In this document: piece after piece, positions 34,782-43,115 of the stretch
Numbering within the stretch: the stretch's first letter is position 1
Layout: the number at the start of each line of letters is the position of its first letter
Assembly (NCBI GenBank): GCA_963839515.1
Contig: CAWIVN010000025.1
Span: 130,207 to 194,206, forward strand
Reading direction: 5' to 3'
Source of the DNA: Fredericiella sp963839515
GTDB lineage: Bacteria; Chloroflexota; Anaerolineae; Caldilineales; Caldilineaceae
DNA: 64,000 nucleotides
The notes under the pieces: model-generated
The model's input: the letters and a program-made list of their open reading frames with translations, nothing else
What the model was told of the DNA's origin: nothing
Databases searched by the model: none
Made by a program: the position numbers and the translations under genes

Positions 34782-37700
34782 ATGTCACACCTTCATGTAA
34801 GAAAACATCAAGTCTTCATCTTTGCAGTCGTGGTACTGGTAACCTTGCTGTTGCTGTCCCAACGAGTTGCCATGGCGCAGGTGACCGTGAGCGCATCGCT
34901 TGATCCCGCAACCCCTTCGTTTCCCACCTTTGATGGGGCGAATTGGAGTGACTTGAAAGTGAACCGCGTCCAGCCATCGCAAGGTGGAATCGTCGTATTC
35001 TATCCAAACACGTCCGGACAGGTTTATCCGCTTCAAAACGGAGCCGCCACAGCAGTCCGGCTGTGGACAGGCGAAGAGAATGTTGCTGATCCCATAGCTG
35101 GACGAGTCTGTGCGTTTGTGCCCACCGCAGATCCAGTACCTGGGACGCTAGACGCATGCTTTTATAAGGTGCTCGTCAACCGAGTCGAGATCTACCTGAA
35201 TGGCAACTTAGCGGAAGGTCAGCCTATCCGCTACACCATCGCCAATCTACTGCCGCGCCCTGGCTCGGCGGCGACGATCAACAATTTCGACACCGCAACG
35301 ATAGGGGTGGCGCTGGAGCCAACCAGCACCCGTGACCCTGCTCGTCTGGTGCTGGTATTGGACAAGTCCGGCAGCATGGCTTGGTCATCGCATCCCCAGG
35401 ACCAGAACTGCGGTGTGTTCGCCCCGCCGCCGCCCGGCTGTGAGCCGCCGCGCTGGGAAATCCTAAAAGACGCCGCAGCCCAAATGCTCACGGTAGCCAA
35501 AGCCTATGCCTTGCCTGATGATCGCTTTGGCGCTGCTCTTTTCGACAGCCAGGTGGCTGCGGCGAACCGGTTTGCCTTTACCGTCATAGATACAGCCAGT
35601 GTAGATGCCTTCCAGGCCGCGCTGGATGCTCTTGCGCCCGGCGGCTCAACCTCAATCGGCGCCGGTGTCACCGCGTTTGAAACCGACCTGCTCAATCCGG
35701 GTTCGTCCGACCAAACAGTCCTGGTTTTCACTGATGGCGACCAAAATACCGCTCCTTTTCTTGTAACAAACGACACGCAACTGCTGATCAACACGACGAC
35801 CAATGCGCCGGTTGGTGATATCCATGAGTTTGCACCGGGTGTGGTTGACGTCTGCCCCTTTGCCTTGCGTGCAGATAATCCCGGTGGCACCTTGGGCACG
35901 ACCTATCTGCAAGACATCGCCGATCTGCGCTGCAACGGTCTCATGAACTCGGCAATGCAGGTCAACCCCAGCGATGCAGCTTTGCTCCAGTTTTTCCTGC
36001 AGGTGCTGAACGATGCACTGATAGGTGACAAGCTGGAATTGTCTACCGTACAAGACGGCCAACTCACCAGGAGCAGCACCGTTACAACGACTGCTACGGT
36101 TACACCGACTGCCAATGTCATCACGGCTACCCACACATTTACTACCAGCAGCGACGACCTTTCGTTCACAGTTCTCGTCAACTGGGCGGAACGCTTCAAC
36201 GGTATGGAAGATGTTGAGTTGGTCAAGGACGGCGTCGTATTTCCGCTCCGCAAGCCCCAGGTCATTACTGTAGCCGGTGCCACGCCGCCTGACCCATTCG
36301 GCCTCATTGAAGAAGGAGATACCTACTTCTCCGTTACCATGCGCCAGCCGTTCTGCAATGGTGAAGGCGAGTGCGTAGATCCGGCTGGTGCGTGGCAGGT
36401 ACACTTCGTGCCTTTCTACGAAGTCGGCGACACCTTCACCTATAACCTGTTCGCAGTCGTCGACAACTCTACGCTCGCCAGCGAATTCAGTGCATCACAG
36501 CCCACACCGGGCGTCGAAAAGCCGCTTCTCCTGCAGGCCACGCTCACGGAAGGAGGCGCGCCGCTGACCGGGCTGCCTGCCGGCAGCGTGCGCGCCATCG
36601 TCGCGCGGCCAAGCAACGGCCTGGGCAACATTCTCTCGACGACCGGCATCACCCTGTCGGCCAACTCCGCCGCAGACAACATCAGCGCCGCCGGACGCAA
36701 GGCCTCGGCTATGCTCAATGACCCCAACCTCCGCGCCGACCTCCTGGCAGCGGTCAATACCGGGCTTGCCAGCGAAGTGCCACTTGCCGAAGTAGCGCCG
36801 GGTGTGTATCGCGCCAACTATGCCGACACGGCGGTAGAAGGCGTTTACAATATTAACTTCTTTGTCGATGGCAGTACCCCCACCAACGGCCCCTTCATGC
36901 GCACCTTCGAGACCGGTTTCTATGTGCGGGTAGTGCCCGATCCTGCCGCCACCCAGGCCGGCATCGTCGTGACCCCACTGCCAAACTGCCAGTTGGCGGG
37001 CGGCTGTTTCAGTGTCCTGATCCGTCCCGTGGACGCGGCCGGCAATCTCCTGGGACCAGGCAAGGATCCCCTGCTCTTCCTGCCGGCCGACTCCTTTGGC
37101 CAGTTGCTGGAACCCGTGATCGACAACCTGGACGGTACCTACGAACTGCGCATCGGTTTCCCCCAGCCCGTCATCACCAACCCGGTGATCGACGTCGCCG
37201 GCGTTCCCATTCGCCCGCAGATTGTTCCCTACGAGCAAAACCTCTGCGTCGTAGGCTCGGTGATCACGCAGGCCGAGGAGCCACTCGGCGATGGGCGTAC
37301 CGTGTCGGCGACCTTGACCGGCATTGGCGGCGGGCGCGTAGTGACACGCACAGTGGACGCCAGCGGTGTTTTCACGTATGAAAACGGCTCCTTGGTACCC
37401 GGCACATGGACGTTCGCCGTCGACGTGCGCGGCAACGAAGGTTGGGAGCCAGTCACCCCTGCCTCGTTCGACGTCACGCTGGCGCCCGACCCCGACAAGT
37501 GCCAGCGCATCCGCTTCAAGCTGCGGCAGTTGAGCACAGTCACCGTAACCAAGATTGACATCGACCACACCCCGTTGAGTGGCTGGACAATTCGCGCTCA
37601 GCCGGGCCCCAACAATTACTTTGCTGTGCCGGTGACGGCTACTACGGGTATCTCCGGAACTGCCGTTTTCTCACTCACGAAGGGTCTGTGGATTTTCAGC

Positions 37701-38426
37701 GAATTGGCGCCACCAGGCACGCGTTACATGCCAATCGTGCCGTTGGGCGGCCGCCAGGAACTCGTAGTCCAGCCGCCGGCATCCTATGAATTGCGCTTTA
37801 AGAATCAGATCTTCCGCACAGGTTGTATCGACGTGACAAAGGTAGATGTGTCGGCAGAGCTGCGTCAGTCTCCCGTTCCCCTCCCCGGTTGGAGGGTCCA
37901 GGTCCGCCGCACCGACGGTTCTCTGGCCGCCTCCGGCGTCACCGATGCCGGCGGCAAGGTTAGTTTTGCGAATCTGCCTTTCGGTCCGTACACAGTAGTG
38001 GAAGAGAGCCGCATCGGTTGGGAACCAGCAGTTTCCAGCGCCCAACCCATAACATTGACCAATGTGCAGTGTGTGCCGGTGCGCTTTGAAAACCGGCAGG
38101 CGCCCCGGCAGTTCTGCATCGCAGGCCGCGTGATCGATGCCAATGGCAGAGTCGGTTTGCCCGGCTGGAAGCTCACTGCCACCGCCGTCTACAGCGGAGG
38201 GTATCAACCGGCAGAGCAAATCAGCGATGGCGTAGGAGCGTTCAAGTTCGTCTTCCCAAGCGACGATTACCGCATCCCGGGCGCCCGCTATAAGGTCTGT
38301 GAAGAGGTAAAGAGCGGCTGGGCACCACACTCACAGATCTGTCGCAGTGTTGCCCTTCCCAATACACCAGGCGCCTGCGTCTCTGTGCTCTTCGTAAACC
38401 AGCAAGTCGGCCATTCGTCCAAGTGA
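34782..38426 (+). CDS. Secreted vWA protein with SpaA/Cna-B-type repeats, within eCIS locus
   Basis: 1214 residues. The signal peptide core VFIFAVVVLVTLLLL ends near residue 32 (AMAQ). A vWA domain begins near 190 with LVLVLDKSGSMAWSS (complete MIDAS DxSxS), with LVFTDGDQNTAPF further on. Beta-sandwich regions follow, then at the C-terminus at least three SpaA-like prealbumin-type repeats (VTVTKIDIDHTPLSGWTI, GCIDVTKVDVSAELRQ, QFCIAGRVIDANGRVGLPGW). No LPxTG or membrane anchor ends the protein. It starts 40 bases after the fibre-like gene with AAGGGAG upstream, so it belongs to the run. It may be a surface adhesin or an outside component linking particle and cell. Confidence 0.82.
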   Translation: MSHLHVRKHQVFIFAVVVLVTLLLLSQRVAMAQVTVSASLDPATPSFPTFDGANWSDLKVNRVQPSQGGIVVFYPNTSGQVYPLQNGAATAVRLWTGEENVADPIAGRVCAFVPTADPVPGTLDACFYKVLVNRVEIYLNGNLAEGQPIRYTIANLLPRPGSAATINNFDTATIGVALEPTSTRDPARLVLVLDKSGSMAWSSHPQDQNCGVFAPPPPGCEPPRWEILKDAAAQMLTVAKAYALPDDRFGAALFDSQVAAANRFAFTVIDTASVDAFQAALDALAPGGSTSIGAGVTAFETDLLNPGSSDQTVLVFTDGDQNTAPFLVTNDTQLLINTTTNAPVGDIHEFAPGVVDVCPFALRADNPGGTLGTTYLQDIADLRCNGLMNSAMQVNPSDAALLQFFLQVLNDALIGDKLELSTVQDGQLTRSSTVTTTATVTPTANVITATHTFTTSSDDLSFTVLVNWAERFNGMEDVELVKDGVVFPLRKPQVITVAGATPPDPFGLIEEGDTYFSVTMRQPFCNGEGECVDPAGAWQVHFVPFYEVGDTFTYNLFAVVDNSTLASEFSASQPTPGVEKPLLLQATLTEGGAPLTGLPAGSVRAIVARPSNGLGNILSTTGITLSANSAADNISAAGRKASAMLNDPNLRADLLAAVNTGLASEVPLAEVAPGVYRANYADTAVEGVYNINFFVDGSTPTNGPFMRTFETGFYVRVVPDPAATQAGIVVTPLPNCQLAGGCFSVLIRPVDAAGNLLGPGKDPLLFLPADSFGQLLEPVIDNLDGTYELRIGFPQPVITNPVIDVAGVPIRPQIVPYEQNLCVVGSVITQAEEPLGDGRTVSATLTGIGGGRVVTRTVDASGVFTYENGSLVPGTWTFAVDVRGNEGWEPVTPASFDVTLAPDPDKCQRIRFKLRQLSTVTVTKIDIDHTPLSGWTIRAQPGPNNYFAVPVTATTGISGTAVFSLTKGLWIFSELAPPGTRYMPIVPLGGRQELVVQPPASYELRFKNQIFRTGCIDVTKVDVSAELRQSPVPLPGWRVQVRRTDGSLAASGVTDAGGKVSFANLPFGPYTVVEESRIGWEPAVSSAQPITLTNVQCVPVRFENRQAPRQFCIAGRVIDANGRVGLPGWKLTATAVYSGGYQPAEQISDGVGAFKFVFPSDDYRIPGARYKVCEEVKSGWAPHSQICRSVALPNTPGACVSVLFVNQQVGHSSK

Positions 38427-38463
38427 CTCCGCCCATGAGTTCGTCGCAGGGGTACAAGGTAAC

Positions 38464-40536
38464 GTGACAAGCATCAGAGAAGTGTTCACGCCTGAAAAGT
38501 TCGAACCTGCTACGAAGCGTGGGGTGACGAGGGAGCTAACTCCCTCGTCACCCCACAAAAGCCAAGCGCACACGGCTCAACTGCGGCCATCGCGTGCCGG
38601 CGCGTCATCCGGCTGCACGCTGCTGTCGCTGCAACACGCGGCGGGCAACCGGGCTGTGAGCCACTTGCTGCACAGTGGCGTGCCCCGGGCCAAGCTCCAG
38701 GTCGGCCAGCCCAACGATCAATATGAACGTGAAGCTGACCAGGTGGCGGAAAACATCATGCGTGTGGCTGACGGCAAGAGCACAGGCATCCATACGGGGC
38801 ACAAGGCAGTGCAGCGGCAATGTACTGACTGCGCGGGCGAGCGGGCACCGGGTAGTGGGAAGGCCCTTTCCTCTGCGCTGCGTGCGTATTTCGAGCCGCG
38901 CTTTGGGGCAGATCTCGGTGGCGTGCGCCTTCATACGGACGCGCAGGCAGCGGCGTCGGCGCAGGCTCTTCATGCTCGCGCCTATACGTGGGGTCAGGAT
39001 GTCGTCTTTGGGCCGGGTGAGTATAAGCCAGACACGAGCAGCGGAAGAAGGCTCCTGGCGCATGAATTAGCACATACCTTGCAGCCGGACGCCGGGCGCC
39101 GCATCAGGCGCCAATGTGCCGGTACGCTCGCATCCACCGCCGTCCCGCAAGGCGAATCACGCCTCCACGCGAGTGCCTGGGTGGACCTGGGACGCGTGCC
39201 TGTCACCGGCAACATTACGGCAACCATCGCGTCCAATTTCGATGTATTGATCCACGTGCCGCGCGGACTGCAACGCGCTATCGGCGGCGGCGGATGGCTT
39301 GGCAACGCCCTCGGCGGGGCGGTGGTAGACGTCGATATATCCGGCCAGATCGGCAACTCGAGCGGCGCTGGTTCTAATCCCAGCCAGCTCTGTCTGTTCG
39401 TAACTTTTCATGAAGAGCCTGCCGGATCGAACGCCTGGATCGCCGATTTTCGCCTGTTGCGCGGCGGGCATATGTCTGTGCCGCTGCAAGTCAACGTGGG
39501 CACGGGCACCTCCGCGCCGGCGCCCGCAAATTCGCCGGTTGCGACACTGGGGCCGGTAGGAATTGGCGCACCCACAGGCGCCGCGCGGGTCGATATGCAG
39601 CTGGTAGAAGACGCCGCTGCCAGTTTTGGACCTGTGCGTATCCCGCGCACGGGTTCGCTCGCGGATATCTGGAGCAGTATCCGCGATCAACTGCGCGGCT
39701 TGCTTGCACTGCGAATCCAAGGAATCGCGCTGCGCGAGATCGGGCGCTTACGCGGCAGTCTTTCCGTGCCATTACTAGTAGGCGAAGGCGAGCAGGTTAC
39801 GCCCCTGCCGCTGGAGGTATTGGGCGATCTACGCCTCGCCACAGAGGTGTCACAGGAAAGCGGTCGCTTTACAGTGCGGTTGAGCTCGAATACATCCGCT
39901 ACCGCACTAGGCGGCTTACTGGCACTGGAACTGAGCGGCCGCGGCAGCGTGAGCGGGCCAATTCCCGCCAGCATACGGCTGAGTGACCTGAACACTGAAT
40001 TCTTCCGCAATCTCTTGTCCAGCGGTGAAGGGGAAGGAGCCCTGCGCGGCCGCCTGAGTCTTGCCGGGCTGCCGAGCCGATTGGACGCCAATTTCCAGCT
40101 GCACGCGGGGCGCCTCACTGGCAGTGCCTCGCTTGTCAGCGTCGCCGGCGTCGGCAGGGGGACGTTTCAGTACTCGCTCGATCAAGGCTTCAGTGCGCGC
40201 GCCGGCCTGCTCGGCTTGACGCGTCTGGTCATCGCGCCGGCGGACGAAAGACCCGAGTCTGAACGTCATCTCGGCCCCTTCGGCGAGTATGATTTTGGTT
40301 CTCAAGTCTTTGGCCTCGGCGCAACCGGTGTAAGCATCAGTCCAGGCGCAACGCAAATACTCTCGCTCGGCGCAGGCCCGCAAATCGTCGGCGAGCCGGA
40401 AGGTGCTACCCGCGACATCCTCGGTACGGTTCGGCTGCCCGGCATTGACAGACAGGTCGGCCTCTATGGCGGCGTATCGTACACGCTTATAACTGATTTT
40501 GACAGGTTGTTTGGGGGCAGGCGCCGTCGCCGATAA
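38464..40536 (+). CDS. eCIS-core (DUF4157) protein 1, putative cargo
   Basis: 690 residues. An N-terminal leader LLSLQHAAGNRAVSHLLHSG (about 52-71) and KLQVGQPNDQYEREADQVAE precede the DUF4157 domain (about 135-210): LRAYFEPRFGADLGGVRLHT, SAQALHARAYTWGQDVVFG and AHELAHTLQ near 199-207. The remaining 480 residues are beta-strand rich, with no recognised toxin motif, and end in FGGRRRRR. DUF4157 proteins mark eCIS cargo, and the HExxH may be structural or a protease. GTG 38464 is tentative because a 17-bp perfect inverted repeat lies in codons 19-31. Confidence 0.8.
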   Translation: MTSIREVFTPEKFEPATKRGVTRELTPSSPHKSQAHTAQLRPSRAGASSGCTLLSLQHAAGNRAVSHLLHSGVPRAKLQVGQPNDQYEREADQVAENIMRVADGKSTGIHTGHKAVQRQCTDCAGERAPGSGKALSSALRAYFEPRFGADLGGVRLHTDAQAAASAQALHARAYTWGQDVVFGPGEYKPDTSSGRRLLAHELAHTLQPDAGRRIRRQCAGTLASTAVPQGESRLHASAWVDLGRVPVTGNITATIASNFDVLIHVPRGLQRAIGGGGWLGNALGGAVVDVDISGQIGNSSGAGSNPSQLCLFVTFHEEPAGSNAWIADFRLLRGGHMSVPLQVNVGTGTSAPAPANSPVATLGPVGIGAPTGAARVDMQLVEDAAASFGPVRIPRTGSLADIWSSIRDQLRGLLALRIQGIALREIGRLRGSLSVPLLVGEGEQVTPLPLEVLGDLRLATEVSQESGRFTVRLSSNTSATALGGLLALELSGRGSVSGPIPASIRLSDLNTEFFRNLLSSGEGEGALRGRLSLAGLPSRLDANFQLHAGRLTGSASLVSVAGVGRGTFQYSLDQGFSARAGLLGLTRLVIAPADERPESERHLGPFGEYDFGSQVFGLGATGVSISPGATQILSLGAGPQIVGEPEGATRDILGTVRLPGIDRQVGLYGGVSYTLITDFDRLFGGRRRRR
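38519..38556. repeat. Perfect 17-bp inverted repeat inside start of cargo gene 1
   Basis: GTGGGGTGACGAGGGAG, loop CTAA, then its exact complement. On the plus strand it is followed by AAAA, not T, so it is not an ordinary intrinsic terminator for the locus. It may regulate translation or be an inserted palindromic element. Confidence 0.8.
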
Positions 40537-40565
40537 GGCGCAGCGGCAAAACACGGATACGTCTG

Positions 40566-42617
40566 ATGCAAACCTATCAGCAAACGGCTCACCACCCCGC
40601 TGGGCCACAACAACAAGAAGCTCAAGAGCGGACGGCCCAGTCGCAGCCGTCGCGTGCCGGCGTGCCATCTGGCCGCAGGCTGCTCTCGCTGCAGCACGCG
40701 GCGGGCAACCGGGCCGTGAGCCGCTTGCTGCATGCCGGCGTTCTCCAGGCCAAGCTCCAGATCGGCCAGCCCGACGATCAATACGAGCAGGAGGCGGAGC
40801 GCGTGGCGGCGCAGGTCATGCACATGCCGGAGCCGCAGGTCATGCTCCGCACTAGCCGCCACCCTGAATCTGTCCCGCCCATTGTACCGCCCATTGTCGA
40901 CCACGCGCTTCAATCCACGGGCCAGCCGCTCGAGCCCGCTGCACGCGCCTTTCTGGAGCCACGCTTCGGCCACGACTTCGGCCACATCCGCATTCACACC
41001 GGCGAGACTGCTGCCGCTTCCGCCCAGGCGATCAATGCACGCGCCTACACTGTCGGTCGCCACATTGTCTTTGGTTCCGCCCAGTATGTGCCCGCTACCG
41101 TCGAGGGGCGCCGCCTGCTTGCCCACGAACTGACCCACACCCTGCAGCAATCTGCGTCCGGCGAGCACAACAGCCTTGCCAGCAGTAAAATGGCCGCGGG
41201 GAGCCTGCCTTCCCTACGTACCAAGGCGGCCGGCCACCGGATCCAGCGTGCCCAGTTTAAAGTTGGCGCCGAGACTATCAACGTAAATTTCGGCGGGCTA
41301 TCCGCCATCGGCAGTGCCGATCTGGTGGCTGCTATTGAAACTCGCTTTGTCGCCTACACGGGCGCCGTGGATGCCTCCTCCATCCATGCGACGTTGACCC
41401 CGCTGACGGCTGCGCAGCAGCGCTGGGTGCTCTATGCCCTTGATCTGCTCCAGGACAATACTCGCTCACCTCTGCATGATCGCCTGAACCGGACACTGGC
41501 CGTGCAACGGCTGATCGCTCACGCGCCGGCAGCCGCGCATTCGTTGATTGGCTCCGCCCTGGGTCCACCCGAAGAAGAAGCGCTCCGGGTTTCGGGTTGG
41601 CTCGAGGTCGCCCTGGCCGCTTCCCTCAGCTTGCCCCCGGCTGCCTCCAGGACCCGTATTGGCGAGATCTTAAATCCGCCTCTGGCCGGGGGCGCAGGCG
41701 CAGCGCTTGATGTTGCTCACTTCCATGCGCGTATGGTGCCGGCAGTCAAGCATCTCATCGACCATATTGATCCAGCCCACTGGCCGTCGACCGGTACGCA
41801 GAGCCTTTCTACGCTGCAAACCATCGGCAATGAGCTGTTGGCCGAAGCCAGGGACTTCTTCAGCCCGTTTGCCCATACCTCGCGCACGACAGTATTTGGT
41901 CTAAATCCACCCTTTCACATCTCTGCCAACATCTTTAGCGTTTCTACCCTGGTGCCGAACCAGGCGCTGCGCAAGGGCTATCTGCGCAACCGGGCCACGA
42001 TCGTGGGACGCAATACCACAAGCGAGCCGGCGTTCTCCGACACCAATATCTTCAGCGATGTCAATTTTGATATCACCCGCGCCGCCGACCGCGTCGAATT
42101 TGAGAAGCTTGTCACCGATCTTGAAGCGGATGCAGTGGTCGCCGCTGCTGTGGATCGTCTGATCCAGCATACGGGCCGCCAGTCCGGCACAGGCGCCGCC
42201 ACCCAGATTGGCCTCTCTACAGAGTACAATGCGGATGTGCTCGACGAGTGCCAGGCCCGCTGGCAGTCGATCGAAACGCTGTGTCACGAGATCATGCATG
42301 CCCTGGCGCATCCAGACTTCACGCTGCAAAGCCAGCGCGTAAATTTCGGCCAGGTTCTGCTTGAAGGTGTTCCCGAAGTCCTGAGCACACAAATGTTCAA
42401 CCAGCGCGTCAAACCCAAGGCGGCCACCAATGCAGCCTTTAAGGCCAGGATGGAAGCGGGTCTCGCCTCTGCTCCTTGCCCTGCGCCGCCCGATGCTACC
42501 ATAGGCTATGGCGCTGCCGGTTCCGGAGCCGAAGAGATTCGCACGCGCCCAGGCGTTGGTGACGCCAAGCTGCGCGCTGCTTTCTTCTTGGGACAAGTTC
42601 ACCTATTGGGGCTGTAA
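40566..42617 (+). CDS. eCIS-core (DUF4157) protein 2 with second zinc-protease-like domain
   Basis: 683 residues. Leader LLSLQHAAGNRAVSRLLHAG and KLQIGQPDDQYEQEAERVA, nearly identical in style to protein 1. DUF4157 spans about 110-195 and ends HELTHTLQQ (His 188). The C-terminal region has a second zincin motif, LCHEIMHALAH (His about 574), followed 25 residues later by LLEGVPEVLS, whose Glu could be a third ligand. This is the layout of a delivered metallopeptidase. Start ATG 40566 is 29 bases after the previous stop. Confidence 0.82.
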   Translation: MQTYQQTAHHPAGPQQQEAQERTAQSQPSRAGVPSGRRLLSLQHAAGNRAVSRLLHAGVLQAKLQIGQPDDQYEQEAERVAAQVMHMPEPQVMLRTSRHPESVPPIVPPIVDHALQSTGQPLEPAARAFLEPRFGHDFGHIRIHTGETAAASAQAINARAYTVGRHIVFGSAQYVPATVEGRRLLAHELTHTLQQSASGEHNSLASSKMAAGSLPSLRTKAAGHRIQRAQFKVGAETINVNFGGLSAIGSADLVAAIETRFVAYTGAVDASSIHATLTPLTAAQQRWVLYALDLLQDNTRSPLHDRLNRTLAVQRLIAHAPAAAHSLIGSALGPPEEEALRVSGWLEVALAASLSLPPAASRTRIGEILNPPLAGGAGAALDVAHFHARMVPAVKHLIDHIDPAHWPSTGTQSLSTLQTIGNELLAEARDFFSPFAHTSRTTVFGLNPPFHISANIFSVSTLVPNQALRKGYLRNRATIVGRNTTSEPAFSDTNIFSDVNFDITRAADRVEFEKLVTDLEADAVVAAAVDRLIQHTGRQSGTGAATQIGLSTEYNADVLDECQARWQSIETLCHEIMHALAHPDFTLQSQRVNFGQVLLEGVPEVLSTQMFNQRVKPKAATNAAFKARMEAGLASAPCPAPPDATIGYGAAGSGAEEIRTRPGVGDAKLRAAFFLGQVHLLGL

Positions 42618-42620
42618 ACA

Positions 42621-43115
42621 ATGGTCGACCACGACATCAACACAATGCTCGCGCCGTTCCTCGCCGGTGACCTGGCCCGGTGGCAGGGACTGCCGGCCGT
42701 GTCGCCCGGCGAGCTTGAGGCTGCCCTGGGCGGCGCAGAGGAGCGCGCGACGGTCAACCTGGGCGCCTTTCCGGCCGAGCGTCTGCGCTTTGCCCTGCCC
42801 GCCGATCGCACGCTGCTCGCCTATGTTCGTTATGGGCAGGTCGTCATGGTCGAAATTCTACCTCCAGGTGATTTCAGCGCGGTGGCCGCCTTGCCGCCGC
42901 CCAGCGCGATTCTACCCCAGGAAATTGCTGTGGAAGGCGCCTACGCCCACGAGTATCTCTATGCCGGCCAAGGACTGCTGCTGACCGTAGCCGAAGACTT
43001 GAATCATGCCGTGCCCGATCGCCTGGTTCGCTGCCGTGGCATCCGGCCCGTTTCCGGTCCACAGGAGCTTGGCCCTGAACTGTACTGGCCACAAGATTTG
43101 GATGTGAAATGGTAA
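42621..43115 (+). CDS. Small hypothetical protein between cargo genes
   Basis: 164 residues, no family recognised. Acidic. NTMLAPFLAGDLARWQGLP, LRFALPADRTLLAYVRYGQVV, AHEYLYAGQGLLLTVAED and a C-terminal GPELYWPQDLDVKW. It begins 3 bases after cargo 2 and its end overlaps the start of cargo 3 by 7 bases, so translation is coupled to both. A cargo chaperone or adaptor for one neighbour is a reasonable guess; self-protection is another. Confidence 0.65.
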   Translation: MVDHDINTMLAPFLAGDLARWQGLPAVSPGELEAALGGAEERATVNLGAFPAERLRFALPADRTLLAYVRYGQVVMVEILPPGDFSAVAALPPPSAILPQEIAVEGAYAHEYLYAGQGLLLTVAEDLNHAVPDRLVRCRGIRPVSGPQELGPELYWPQDLDVKW

